Assembly (NCBI RefSeq): GCF_009392895.1 | Contig: NZ_CP045489.1 | Location: forward strand, 367,478-431,477 | DNA length: 64,000 nucleotides | Source: Natronorubrum aibiense | GTDB lineage: Archaea; Halobacteriota; Halobacteria; Halobacteriales; Natrialbaceae | Direction: 5' to 3' | Shown: positions 42,416-51,835 of the stretch, piece by piece | Layout: every line of letters starts with the position of its first letter | How positions within the stretch are numbered: the first letter of the stretch is position 1 | The notes under the pieces: generated by a model | The model's database searches: none | Seen by the model: only the letters and a program-made list of their open reading frames with translations | What the model was told of the DNA's origin: nothing | Position numbers and translations under genes: made by a program

Positions 42416-44263
42416 ATGGCACAGGTAACTGTCGATACCCCCGAACAGGTAACGCAGCTGGATACACTCATTAGAGTGAATCTGACGGATAAAGAGATAT
42501 CACTCGAAACCGTCCCACAAAAGTATCGTGATCGGTTCATCGCCGGAAAGGGACTTGGGGCGGCACTGCTCCTTGATGAAGTCGAGGCTGGCGTCGATCC
42601 GCTCTCTCCCGAAAACAAAATGTACTTCCTGTTTGGCCCGCTCACTGGGTTTGCACCAGGAACGTCACGATACGGTGCTGTAACGAAGTCACCGTTGACC
42701 GGTACGTTCGTCGACTCCTACTCCGGCGGCCATTTCCCGACGATGGTCAGGTACGCGCTTCCGAACGTACTCGCAATCGCGATCGAAGGGCGTGCAGAGG
42801 AACCAGTCATGCTTCGAATTGACGACGGCGAACTGCGACTCGAGGACGCCACCGATCTGTGGGGACTGGATACAAAAGAGACGGCGCAGCAGTTCGAGGG
42901 AAAGCAGACGAAGACGGCCTGTATCGGCCCTGCAGGTGAAAATCAGGTGAAGTTCGCGACGATTTCAAGCGACGAGGGAACCCACCACGCAGGTCGTGGT
43001 GGTGTCGGCGCCGTCATGGGTTCGAAAAATCTGAAGGCGATCGTCGCGACAGGGAACTCGCCGCCGAAAGCACCCGACATTCAGCAACTGAAGGTTGAGC
43101 ACACCCAGCGGCTTGGGACTGACGAGGAGGTCTCCTGGGCGCGAAACGGCGGCACGCAACTGATCGTCGACTGGACCCAGCAGGTTGGCGCGCTGCCTTC
43201 ACACAACTGGTCGCGCGGCACCATCGAGAACGTCGACGATCTGAACATCGACGCTTTCTCTGAGGGACACGTTGGTACCGACTCCTGTTTCGGCTGTCCC
43301 GTCGCCTGCGGCCACGTCGTCGACTTCGAGGAGAGCGACGCCGATCTCGAGGGAGACTTCCCAGACGCCAGCGTCGATTGGGGGCCAGAGTACGAGACGA
43401 TCGGCATGATGGGCGCGAACACGGATATCACGAACGTCACCGAAGTGACCGAACTCGCGAACCTCGCCGACACGCTTGGGATGGACACGATCTCGCTCGG
43501 CAACGTCCTCTCGTGGCTGATGGAGGTCACTGAGGCTGGACTTGTTGACTCAGACCTGGGCTGGGGCGACGCCGAGACCGCCGCCGAGATCATCCGTGAT
43601 ATCGCCCACCGTGAGGGCATCGGCGACGAACTCGCAGAGGGAACCGCTCGCGCGGCAGAACTGCTCTGTGATGGCCACCCCGACGCACGAGAAGCCGCCG
43701 TGCAGGTTAAGGGACTCGAGTTACCCGCCTACGAGCCACGGGCGTCGTTCAGCATGGCGCTCGCGTACGCCACCGCGGACAGGGGAGCCTGCCACCAGCG
43801 GGCGTTCCCGATCGGGTCAGATGCACTGGGTGGTGAGCGAGACCCACACGATACGGCGGGTCACGCCTCAGTCGTCATCGACGAACAGGATGAGAACGCA
43901 CTGACCTACAGCATGGTCTCATGTTCGTTCACCGCGTACAACTACGAGCGCGTCTGCGAGTGGCTCAACGAACTCGCCTATGATGTGACTATTGAGGACC
44001 TACAGGCGGTCGGCGAGCGCGCCTGGAACGCGACGCGGCTGTTCAACGTCCGCGAGGGATTCGGGCGAGACGACGATACTCTCCCCGACCGGTTCACTCG
44101 ACCGCTCAAGCAGGGCGGTCCCGCAGACGGCAACGCGATCAGTAAAGAGGAGTTCGAGACGATGCTTGATGACTACTACGAGCAGCGCGGCTGGTCTTCA
44201 GATGGCGTCCCAACTACCGAGACGCTAGAGCGGTTGAAAATCAAGTCACTCGTCCCTGCTTGA
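42416..44263 (+). CDS. Aldehyde ferredoxin oxidoreductase (tungstopterin)
   Basis: The 615-residue enzyme oxidises an aldehyde to an acid with ferredoxin as acceptor. The N-terminal domain that binds bis-pterin has FIAGKGLGAALLLDEV and GPLTGFAPGTSRYGAV. The 4Fe-4S cluster cysteines are C291-x2-C294-x3-C298, with the distant fourth ligand C459 in RGACHQRAFP. Other family motifs are HHAGRGGVGAVMGSKNLKAI and EYETIGMMGANTDI. The length matches the family. It needs tungsten or molybdenum pterin cofactor made elsewhere. It gives a low-potential alternative to the NAD-linked aldehyde dehydrogenases on either side. Confidence 0.9.
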   Translation: MAQVTVDTPEQVTQLDTLIRVNLTDKEISLETVPQKYRDRFIAGKGLGAALLLDEVEAGVDPLSPENKMYFLFGPLTGFAPGTSRYGAVTKSPLTGTFVDSYSGGHFPTMVRYALPNVLAIAIEGRAEEPVMLRIDDGELRLEDATDLWGLDTKETAQQFEGKQTKTACIGPAGENQVKFATISSDEGTHHAGRGGVGAVMGSKNLKAIVATGNSPPKAPDIQQLKVEHTQRLGTDEEVSWARNGGTQLIVDWTQQVGALPSHNWSRGTIENVDDLNIDAFSEGHVGTDSCFGCPVACGHVVDFEESDADLEGDFPDASVDWGPEYETIGMMGANTDITNVTEVTELANLADTLGMDTISLGNVLSWLMEVTEAGLVDSDLGWGDAETAAEIIRDIAHREGIGDELAEGTARAAELLCDGHPDAREAAVQVKGLELPAYEPRASFSMALAYATADRGACHQRAFPIGSDALGGERDPHDTAGHASVVIDEQDENALTYSMVSCSFTAYNYERVCEWLNELAYDVTIEDLQAVGERAWNATRLFNVREGFGRDDDTLPDRFTRPLKQGGPADGNAISKEEFETMLDDYYEQRGWSSDGVPTTETLERLKIKSLVPA

Positions 44264-44514
44264 CCCAATGAACAATTTTATGACAGACGGATAGCTGGTG
44301 AATATTCCTACGTTCGTCTTTCACCGTCTTACGACGCAGTCTGTACGGAGAATCGGTTCAGCTGAATCTGCTATAACGCATAACAACCTCGCTAATCACT
44401 CAATGGACAGACGCCAGCGAAGGTGCTAAACTAGACAGTGACCAAAATCGTGAGCAAAATTCAGGCTGTAGGCTGAGTAGACGAATATATTCGGACCAAA
44501 CGATTAATGAACTG

Positions 44515-44528
44515 TATAGTATACTATA
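44515..44528. promoter_or_regulatory. 14-bp perfect palindrome at aldehyde dehydrogenase start
   Basis: TATAGTATACTATA is a perfect palindrome ending four bases before the ATG at 44533. It would cover the start site of a leaderless transcript and is a good candidate operator or core promoter. Confidence 0.4.
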
Positions 44529-44532
44529 ATGC

Positions 44533-46011
44533 ATGACCATCTCAGACAGACTGGTTCGAGACACGTACGGCCTCTATATCGGAGGAAAATGGATGTCAGC
44601 AGTGGACGGTGAGCATTTGCTCACCATCAATCCGGCAACTGAAAAACCGCTTGCGGAGGTGGCAGCGGCACAAGCCACTGACGTCGACCGCGCGGTGGAG
44701 GTAGCACGCGAGGCATATCCTGCATGGCGTGACACATCACCAGATGAGCGTGGGCGTATTATTTATCGAATTGGACAACTTATTCGAGAGTATGGGGACG
44801 AATTAGCAGCTTTGGAGAGTTTAGACCAGGGAAAACCGCTTTCCCAAGCAGAGAGCGACATCGAGAGTGCAGCTCGATATTTCGAGTACTATGCAGGTGC
44901 GGCTGACAAGGTTGAAGGTAGAAGCATACCGGTCGGATCGAAGCAAGTTGATTTCACTGTACGGGAACCTTACGGTGTCAGTGTACAAATCACGCCGTGG
45001 AACTTTCCTGCAAACCTCTTTGCACGCGGTGTCGCACCAGCGCTCGTTGCTGGCAATACGACGGTCATCAAACCTGCTGAACAAACCCCACTCTCGACGC
45101 TTCGACTCGCAGAAATCTGTGCAGAGGCGGGTATCCCGGATGGTGTCGTCAATGTTGTCACAGGATTTGGAAAACCTACAGGATCAGCGCTCACCTCGCA
45201 TCCTGACGTAGATACTATCACGTTCACTGGAAGTGTACCGACTGGCCAAGCCATTATGAAGCAGGCCGCGAACAACGTAACTCCAGTGACCTTGGAGCTC
45301 GGTGGCAAGAATCCTGCTATTGTGTTTCCCGATGCGGACCTCGACAAGACTACGAACTGGATCGCCAGAGCGATTTTCACGAACTCTGGACAAGTGTGTT
45401 CTGCGGCCGATCGAGTTGTTATTCACGAGGACGTTCACGACGAGTTTGTTAGCCGATTTGTCGACTGTGCTGAAAGCTATGAAATCGGACCAGGGGCACA
45501 GGACCTCGATATGGGACCGCTCGCCTCCGCAGACCAACTCGAGAAGGTGCTACGATACATTGAGATCGGTCACAAGGAGGGCGCTACACTTGCGACCGGT
45601 GGGAACGCTCTTGACCGAGATGGGTTCTTCGTCGAACCGACGGTATTCACAGACGTCGAGAACGATATGCGCATCGCGCAAGAGGAGATTTTTGGTCCCG
45701 TACTCACAGTAATCCCATTCACCACCGAGTCGGAGGCGCTCGAAATAGCAAACGACGTGGAGTACGGACTGGTCAGTGGCATCTTCACAGACGATATCAA
45801 GCGGGCCCATCGATTTGCCCAACGCCTCGAAGCCGGTAATGTATACATCAACAAGTGGTTCGGCGACACGAATCAGACTCCGTTTGGTGGTTACAAAAAA
45901 AGCGGTATCGGCCGTGAAAAGGGGCTAGATGCGCTCGAATCATATTTGCAGACAAAAAATATCGCTGTGAATATTGCAGATGACGATGAATTGGACCTCC
46001 CTGGTGCCTGA
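44533..46011 (+). CDS. Aldehyde dehydrogenase (succinate-semialdehyde/aminobutyraldehyde type)
   Basis: The 492-residue enzyme is a classical NAD(P)+ aldehyde dehydrogenase. The motifs are QITPWNFPANLFARGVAPAL and VIKPAEQTPLSTLRL for the cofactor, catalytic E255 in TLELGGKNP, nucleophile C289 in SGQVCSAAD, and a typical end with TPFGGYKKSGIGREKG. The closest functional classes are succinate-semialdehyde, gamma-aminobutyraldehyde and betaine-aldehyde dehydrogenases, so it could serve the aldehyde made by polyamine oxidation or by GABA transamination. It has its own promoter region with a strong palindrome and is followed by an SDR gene after about 230 bases. Confidence 0.88.
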   Translation: MTISDRLVRDTYGLYIGGKWMSAVDGEHLLTINPATEKPLAEVAAAQATDVDRAVEVAREAYPAWRDTSPDERGRIIYRIGQLIREYGDELAALESLDQGKPLSQAESDIESAARYFEYYAGAADKVEGRSIPVGSKQVDFTVREPYGVSVQITPWNFPANLFARGVAPALVAGNTTVIKPAEQTPLSTLRLAEICAEAGIPDGVVNVVTGFGKPTGSALTSHPDVDTITFTGSVPTGQAIMKQAANNVTPVTLELGGKNPAIVFPDADLDKTTNWIARAIFTNSGQVCSAADRVVIHEDVHDEFVSRFVDCAESYEIGPGAQDLDMGPLASADQLEKVLRYIEIGHKEGATLATGGNALDRDGFFVEPTVFTDVENDMRIAQEEIFGPVLTVIPFTTESEALEIANDVEYGLVSGIFTDDIKRAHRFAQRLEAGNVYINKWFGDTNQTPFGGYKKSGIGREKGLDALESYLQTKNIAVNIADDDELDLPGA

Positions 46012-46239
46012 TTTCTCGATACGTGACATCCTTTTCGGCGTAGTTACCGGAGATTTTCTCCTTATGGCGAAATGACCTTGAAAAGTCTGTTTTACAGGTA
46101 GCAGTTAATCAATGCGTTGTCACCAGACAAGACTGGATGAATTATCCCAAGTATATTTATATGATTATATTGCTAATGTTCCTCCCTAAGTTCGAATACT
46201 GTCCGATACTTTGATGGATCGGTACGATAACTATTGTCT

Positions 46240-46995
46240 ATGATGTTGGATAACAAAACAGCCGTCATTACCGGTGCGGGATCCGGAATGGGCCGGGCGA
46301 CAGCCCGCCTGTTCGCGGAGCGTGGCGCTCGCGTCGCCGTTGTCGATCTTGATGACGATGCTGCTATCGAGACTGTTTCGAATATCGAAGACACTGTAAG
46401 TGAAAACACGGCTGTCGCGATAACTGCGGATGTCTCTGATCCAGCGGACGTAGAGTCGTTTATCGAGCAAACCATCGAAGAGTTTGGGAGCATTGATATT
46501 CTCCACAACAACGCCGGAATCCCCCAAGAGTCAACCCCGATTGAGGACGTGACCGAACAGACGTGGGACCGTATCCAGGACGTGAACCTGAAGAGCGCAT
46601 TCCTTGGCGCTAAGTACGCCGTTCCCCATATGCGCGAACAGGGAGAGGGCGTCATTCTCAACACGGCATCTACGGCAGGTATTCGTCCTCGAACAGGCCT
46701 TTCAGCGTACGCTGCCTCCAAAGGAGGGATGATAACCCTCACGAAACAGCTGGCGCATGAACTCGCTGAGGACGGGATCAGAGTGAACGCTATCTGTCCG
46801 GTCGCAACAGACACCGACATGCTTCCGGAATTCGCGGGTAACAACCTGAGCGTCGACTCGATGGCTAAAACCATCCCTTTAGGTCGACTAGCCAAACCAG
46901 AAGACACCGCCAGCGCAGCCGCCTTCCTTGCTAGCGACGAGGCATCAATGGTGACAGGGACTGTACTCGAAGTGGATGGAGGACGGGATATCTAA
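46240..46995 (+). CDS. Short-chain dehydrogenase/reductase
   Basis: The 251-residue classical SDR has the dinucleotide motif TGAGSGMG at 11-18, the structural NNAG at 90-93, and Y157-x3-K161 in SAYAASKGGM. The Asp after the second strand (VVDLDDD) favours NAD(H). Its substrate is unknown; many relatives oxidise hydroxy acids or sugars. The stop lies one base before the next gene, an M20 hydrolase, so they form an operon. The ATG at 46240 is chosen over TTG at 46234. Confidence 0.85.
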   Translation: MMLDNKTAVITGAGSGMGRATARLFAERGARVAVVDLDDDAAIETVSNIEDTVSENTAVAITADVSDPADVESFIEQTIEEFGSIDILHNNAGIPQESTPIEDVTEQTWDRIQDVNLKSAFLGAKYAVPHMREQGEGVILNTASTAGIRPRTGLSAYAASKGGMITLTKQLAHELAEDGIRVNAICPVATDTDMLPEFAGNNLSVDSMAKTIPLGRLAKPEDTASAAAFLASDEASMVTGTVLEVDGGRDI

Positions 46996-46996
46996 T

Positions 46997-48274
46997 ATGG
47001 TTACCAAACAAGCCATCTACGATGCAGTCGACGACCGTGAGGATCAGATCGTCGAGTTTGTACGTGAATTTCTTGCCGTCGAAACAGAGAACCCACCCGG
47101 GAGGAACTATCGAGAGGGCGCAGAATTTCTTGCCAGCGAACTAACTAACCGAGGTTACAACGTCGAGACAGTTACCGTTCCCGAGGAAATCGTCGCAGAG
47201 CATTATCCCCAACGGGTAGATCACGAGCGCGTAAACGTACTGGGACGAAAAACAGGCGAGCTATCTGGACCGGATATCCACTTTACGGGTCATTTCGACG
47301 TCGTTCCTGCGGGGGAAGACTGGAGCTATGACCCTTACGATCCGGCTGTTGAAGGTGGTCGTATCTACGGGCGAGGCGCCAGTGACATGAAATCTGGTAT
47401 CGCAGCAAGCCTCTTCGCCATCGATGCGCTCGAAGCTACCGGCATTGAAATTCACGGATCGGTCACCCAGAGCATGACCGTGGACGAAGAAACAGGTGGG
47501 TTCACCGGACTTGGATATCTCGTCGACGAGGGATACATTTCCTCGGAGAACACTGATCACTGCATCTACACGGAGTGTTTCGATTCTTCCAGAATATGTC
47601 TCGGTCATCGAGGCGTACTGAAATTCCACGTCACTTCCCATGGTGTGAAGTCCCACGGCTGCATGGCTCATGAGGGATCGAACGCCGTCATGGCGATGAA
47701 TGATTTCCTCGGACGAATCGATGAATATGAGGATGAACTTCACGCCCGCACAACCGATCTCTCGGTCACGCCACCAGAGTCACGCAGCGCAGACATCTCG
47801 GTGACGATGATCGATGCTGGTTACTCCGAAAATGTCGTTCCCGACCGGTGCCAGGCGACATTCTATCGAGTTCTCGTTCCTGGTGAGTCCATTGAGAGCG
47901 CCCGCAAAGAGATACGCGACCTGATAGACGGTGCTGAATCGGCGACGGGCCAGACGTTCGAGTACGACGAAATCATGTTCGCTGAGCCTGCAAGTGTCCC
48001 GGCAGACTGCACAGTTAGCCAAGCGTATACGGAGAACATTCTCGAGTTCTATGATGAAACCAATCCCGTGGTCTCGCCCGGCTCTGACGACCAGCGGTTC
48101 GTCGTCAACAACGCGGGTATCGAGGAGTGCATCGTCTACGGTCCTGGGCTGCTTGAACAGGCCCATGTTGTTGACGAATTTGTACCGATCGACGAGATCA
48201 TAACCGCGGCGAAGGTAATGGCCGCGTCGACAGCTGATCTGATGGGTGCCACCGAGTCATTTATTGACAGCTAA
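46997..48274 (+). CDS. M20-family metallohydrolase (ArgE/DapE type)
   Basis: The 425-residue enzyme removes an acyl group from an amino acid or cleaves a dipeptide, using two zinc ions. Metal-binding motifs are IHFTGHFDVVPAGEDW (His), YGRGASDMKSGIAAS (bridging Asp) and MTVDEETGGFTG (catalytic Glu followed by Glu), with the lid-domain dimerisation part in the middle (HGVKSHGCMAHEGSNAV). It begins one base after the SDR stop. The substrate is unknown. A deacylase or carbamoylase role would fit the neighbouring enzymes. Confidence 0.82.
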   Translation: MVTKQAIYDAVDDREDQIVEFVREFLAVETENPPGRNYREGAEFLASELTNRGYNVETVTVPEEIVAEHYPQRVDHERVNVLGRKTGELSGPDIHFTGHFDVVPAGEDWSYDPYDPAVEGGRIYGRGASDMKSGIAASLFAIDALEATGIEIHGSVTQSMTVDEETGGFTGLGYLVDEGYISSENTDHCIYTECFDSSRICLGHRGVLKFHVTSHGVKSHGCMAHEGSNAVMAMNDFLGRIDEYEDELHARTTDLSVTPPESRSADISVTMIDAGYSENVVPDRCQATFYRVLVPGESIESARKEIRDLIDGAESATGQTFEYDEIMFAEPASVPADCTVSQAYTENILEFYDETNPVVSPGSDDQRFVVNNAGIEECIVYGPGLLEQAHVVDEFVPIDEIITAAKVMAASTADLMGATESFIDS

Positions 48275-48452
48275 AATCGTAGGGTTAAGGAGATAAGCGA
48301 TCATTTTTCTGATACCATACTGCAGGCAGTGTAATTACAATTTAGAGTCAGTACTCCGCTCTGGAAGGTAAAATGACCGTCGCCAACCCAGAAGAATATT
48401 TGTCCTCTGGTAATCGTGCTGGTCTCCGATTACTCCTCGAAGATTTTTTCTT

Positions 48453-49694
48453 CTACTTTGTCACGTTGTTCGCAAGCTCAAGTGCCGCGTTCGCCAGAAC
48501 AGTCGCCGCTTCGTAGCAGTCGTTCCAACTGGTGAATTCTGCCGGTGAGTGGCTCTTGCCGCCCTCGCTGACTGCAAACACCATGCTGGTGTCGCAGACT
48601 GATGCAAGATGAGTCGCATCGTGGCCTGCACCGCTGATCAATTCGAGGTATCGGCAGTCGCGATTCTCAGCTGCCTGACGAACAGCGTCGACAGGGCGAT
48701 CTGAGAAAGAAATAGCTGGCGCACGCATGCGTTCTTCGGTCTCGTAATCGACTCCTTCCCGTTTAGCCACATGCTCAGCCTCCTCAAGTACCCGCTGGTA
48801 CGCTTGCTCGACGACTTCGTCGTCGGGATCGCGAAATCCCCATGTTACCGTCACTTCACCAGGGATGACGTTGATGGAGTTTGGTTTGGTATCGACGTAA
48901 CCGACGGTCCCAACAGTCTGATCGCCGAGTGTCCCAGGAATGCGTCGAATCGCCGTAATCAGATCCGCGGCCGCTACAAGAGCGTCACTACGGTGATGCA
49001 TCGGTGTCGGTCCGGAGTGATCTGCCTCGCCATGGAAAGTAACTGCACCCCATGTGAATCCGACGATACCGGTGACGACCCCAACGTCTGCGCCGGTCTC
49101 AGCGAGCTTCGGCCCCTGCTCGACATGGAGTTCGAGATAAGCTTCGTACTCGGAGTCTGGTTCTGCCGGGATGTCTCCCCGATAACCGATGTTATCGAGC
49201 GCTTCGCCAAGCGCAACACCGTCGTCGTCCGTTTTTGAGCGTTCGACCTCAATGTCATGTGCGCCGGCCCAAACGCCGCTGCCTTGCATTGCCGGCTGGA
49301 AACGAGATCCTTCTTCGTTCGTCCAGTTCACGACCTCAACGGGTCGAACCGTCTCGATATCTTCGTCATTTAGCGCGCGGACAAACTCTAGGGCCGCGAC
49401 CACGCCGAGTGCCCCATCGTAGATACCACCGTTTGGCTGGGAATCAAGATGCGAGCCTAGTAACACTGGTGCAGCATCAGGATTGCTCCCTTTGCGTCGG
49501 CCGAATATATTACCGAATTCGTCGATGCGGACTGTGAGTTCGGCTGCCTGTAGCTGGTCGACAAACCAGTCTCGGATTTCGCGATCGGACTCAGTGAGCG
49601 CAAGTCGGTGCAGGCCGCCGTCCTCGGTGGCGCCGTATGTTGCCTGCTCTTCCATCGTCGCAACGAGGCGATCATGGTCAATCTGGAGCGTCAT
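48453..49694 (-). CDS. N-carbamoyl-L-amino-acid / allantoate hydrolase (M20 family)
   Basis: The 413-residue enzyme belongs to the hydantoinase/carbamoylase branch of M20, including beta-ureidopropionase of the bacterial type. Motifs are LLGSHLDSQPNGGIYDGALG (His and bridging Asp), VVNWTNEEGSRFQPAM (catalytic Glu pair), YLELHVEQGPKLAETG, HSGPTPMHHRSDAL and GAGHDATHLA. It removes a carbamoyl group with release of ammonia and carbon dioxide. Its start overlaps the stop of a small upstream gene by four bases, and it lies in the operon of a sodium:solute symporter that may import the substrate. Confidence 0.85.
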   Translation of the reverse strand: MTLQIDHDRLVATMEEQATYGATEDGGLHRLALTESDREIRDWFVDQLQAAELTVRIDEFGNIFGRRKGSNPDAAPVLLGSHLDSQPNGGIYDGALGVVAALEFVRALNDEDIETVRPVEVVNWTNEEGSRFQPAMQGSGVWAGAHDIEVERSKTDDDGVALGEALDNIGYRGDIPAEPDSEYEAYLELHVEQGPKLAETGADVGVVTGIVGFTWGAVTFHGEADHSGPTPMHHRSDALVAAADLITAIRRIPGTLGDQTVGTVGYVDTKPNSINVIPGEVTVTWGFRDPDDEVVEQAYQRVLEEAEHVAKREGVDYETEERMRAPAISFSDRPVDAVRQAAENRDCRYLELISGAGHDATHLASVCDTSMVFAVSEGGKSHSPAEFTSWNDCYEAATVLANAALELANNVTK

Positions 49695-50008
49695 GCTGAA
49701 CCACCTAATTGATGGATTCCATAAGTAGCTTCACAAGGATGCCCACATGTAGCGCGCAGTTTCCGGTTTGTGAGATCGATAATTACACTGGAGTCAGTTT
49801 GCGTGTGCTCCTGCGAACGCGCCTTCTCATCAATGTGACAATAGATGCTGGCGGGATGACCGAAGTGATCGCTGAGTGCTGATTTAATACTCTCTGAGCG
49901 CTGTTCGAGTGCTCGTCGGAACTGACGCGGTCGATAAAGTGTATCCGGTAGTTGGTACCCCATACAACTCTTGAAGCCGTCATCGATTGCGTGTGGTATT
50001 TCAGACAT
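49691..50008 (-). CDS. Hypothetical 105-residue protein in symporter operon
   Basis: I do not recognise this protein. It has no membrane helix. Its middle contains SALSDHFGHPASIYCHIDEK and its C-terminus TCGHPCEATYGIHQL, with a C-x4-C pair and several histidines that could bind metal. It starts about 24 bases after the symporter stop and its last four bases overlap the start of the carbamoylase-type gene (ATGA), which strongly suggests it is translated in this operon. Confidence 0.5.
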   Translation of the reverse strand: MSEIPHAIDDGFKSCMGYQLPDTLYRPRQFRRALEQRSESIKSALSDHFGHPASIYCHIDEKARSQEHTQTDSSVIIDLTNRKLRATCGHPCEATYGIHQLGGSA

Positions 50009-50031
50009 GGTTGGATCAGTTCGTTAAGTAG

Positions 50032-51471
50032 TCAGTCACCAGCCATTGCTCCGCCCTTCGGTTCAGTGCCTGAGAGAAGGACATGACCGATGAAAAGCAC
50101 AAGCGTTGCTGCACCGACCCCGATAAAGGTTGACGGGACGCCAAACAGGCCACCAGTAAATTCGGTCCCGACGCCGAGTATTGCACCGGTGACGACGGAT
50201 ACGAGGATAGCCCGTCCACTCAAACCAGCCCAGTAGAGTCCTAGGTAGACTGGAATGAGGAATGCACTGGTCAGGAGGACTGCCCGAAAGTTGTAGAGTT
50301 CAATGATAGTCCCGGGCGGATTAACTGCTGCTGCAGTCGCTGCGAGACCGAAAATGATGGTTGCAGCCCGTGAGACACGAAGCTGAGAGGCACCACTGGC
50401 GTCAGGACGGAAGTAGCTGTAAATATCACGTGCAGTGGTGATACCGGTTGAGTGCAGACGTGTGTCCGTTGTCGAAAGGATAGCGCTCATGACCGCGATG
50501 ATGATGATAACGCCAACACCAGAAGGAACGTAATCAGTGATAAGAGTGGGGAACGCTGCATCCTGTGTCTGGACAGCTAGTCCATTTAAGTCAAGAGCAA
50601 CTGTCGTAGCACCGCCGAGAATGACAAGCGCCGAATAGAACACCGACAGAATGACGCCGGCCGCAGCAAGATGGAGTTTTGCAGTCTTGACGTCTCTCGT
50701 TGCCGCGATGCGTACAATGTTGTTTTGCTCAGTGAAGATAGTTCCGAAGAAAGCGACGATCGTCGCGATAATACCGATGGCAGTGTAAGTGCCTTCGTTC
50801 GTGGGATGGACGTATGAAGAGTCAAGCGTAGCGAACTGCTGATTAATAGCGGTGAATCCTCCGAGGTCAAATACCATGTATCCGAGCGAGAGCAACACTG
50901 CACCGACCATGAGCGTTCCTTGTAGAAAGTCGGTCCATGCAACGCTGACGAGTCCACCAAGGACGGTGTAGGCGATGAACACAATGCCGATGACCCATAC
51001 CATATATTCATAGGGAACGCCAGTAATCGTCGTAACCAACAGACTCGCACCAACAAGCTGCATAACCAGATACAGCCATCCATTACCAAGCAATACCGCA
51101 CCCGCGATAGGCCGAGCAATCTCGTAACCTGTTACGCTGGCAATTATATCCGGGAATGTTAAAAGGTTGAGATTACGTACCCGATCAACTGCGAAATAGA
51201 GCGCACTTGTCCCAAGCATTAGCCCGAAGATGGTGTGTGTCATCAATGAGTAGCCCTCGCCGTAGACTGCACCGATAAATCCGATGACGCTGACTGCACT
51301 CACGAAATTCGCGACGAACGACCACGTGGCCAGCCACGGACCCATGTCCTGACCAAATGCCCAGAAATCCATAACGTCAGATGTCTTGGTATATCCCCAA
51401 ATTCCGATAGCGAGTACGATGAGGAGATATACAATGAACGTCCCGAGATAAAAAGGATTAATTTCTGCCAT
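50032..51471 (-). CDS. Sodium:solute symporter (SSS family)
   Basis: The 479-residue transporter has 13 predicted helices. Conserved points are FWAFGQDMGPWLATWSFVAN near helix 2, GNGWLYLVMQLVGASLLVT, VLGGLVSVAWTDFLQGTLM (helix 5-6) and IIIIAVMSAILSTTDTRLHS (helix 9), where the S-T residues usually line the sodium site. It moves an organic solute with sodium. Location just upstream of a carbamoyl-amino-acid hydrolase suggests a ureido acid, amino acid or related compound. Its start overlaps a 68-residue membrane protein by 14 bases. Confidence 0.88.
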   Translation of the reverse strand: MAEINPFYLGTFIVYLLIVLAIGIWGYTKTSDVMDFWAFGQDMGPWLATWSFVANFVSAVSVIGFIGAVYGEGYSLMTHTIFGLMLGTSALYFAVDRVRNLNLLTFPDIIASVTGYEIARPIAGAVLLGNGWLYLVMQLVGASLLVTTITGVPYEYMVWVIGIVFIAYTVLGGLVSVAWTDFLQGTLMVGAVLLSLGYMVFDLGGFTAINQQFATLDSSYVHPTNEGTYTAIGIIATIVAFFGTIFTEQNNIVRIAATRDVKTAKLHLAAAGVILSVFYSALVILGGATTVALDLNGLAVQTQDAAFPTLITDYVPSGVGVIIIIAVMSAILSTTDTRLHSTGITTARDIYSYFRPDASGASQLRVSRAATIIFGLAATAAAVNPPGTIIELYNFRAVLLTSAFLIPVYLGLYWAGLSGRAILVSVVTGAILGVGTEFTGGLFGVPSTFIGVGAATLVLFIGHVLLSGTEPKGGAMAGD

Positions 51472-51664
51472 CGGTGTGTCCTCCGTCGGTTGTACGATCT
51501 TTCACGGGACTGCTACTCTCCGTAGTACGTTCCTTTGCTACCTCGTTTATTGGTCTTCCAAGTATCATGTGAGCGACGACATAGTGAATTGCTCCTAGAC
51601 TCCCTGCAACGAGCGTCGCAAGGAATACTAAGAACATTGATTCGGGCATGCCAAGCATTGTCAT
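51458..51664 (-). CDS. Tiny membrane partner of the symporter
   Basis: The 68-residue protein (start at 51664, or the second Met at 51658) has one membrane helix (about 8-30, SMFLVFLATLVAGSLGAIHY) and a polar C-terminal tail. The stop lies inside the start region of the symporter gene (14-base overlap), which implies translational coupling. Short accessory proteins encoded just before SSS transporters are known in several prokaryotes. This one is not similar to the 48-residue protein at 59390-59536 but occupies the same position. Confidence 0.65.
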   Translation of the reverse strand: MTMLGMPESMFLVFLATLVAGSLGAIHYVVAHMILGRPINEVAKERTTESSSPVKDRTTDGGHTDGRN

Positions 51665-51835
51665 GTATTGTCTGATTATCGAATCAACGTAATACCTTGT
51701 AAATATACTGGTATTATTAGTACTAAATCCTATGGAAAAATACTACAGAAGGAAAATTTCCCCATATATTGCTATATCCTGATACAATATTAGGTGAAAT
51801 CGTTATCGAGCAATCTGTGTCCCAGTGTGACTTAG

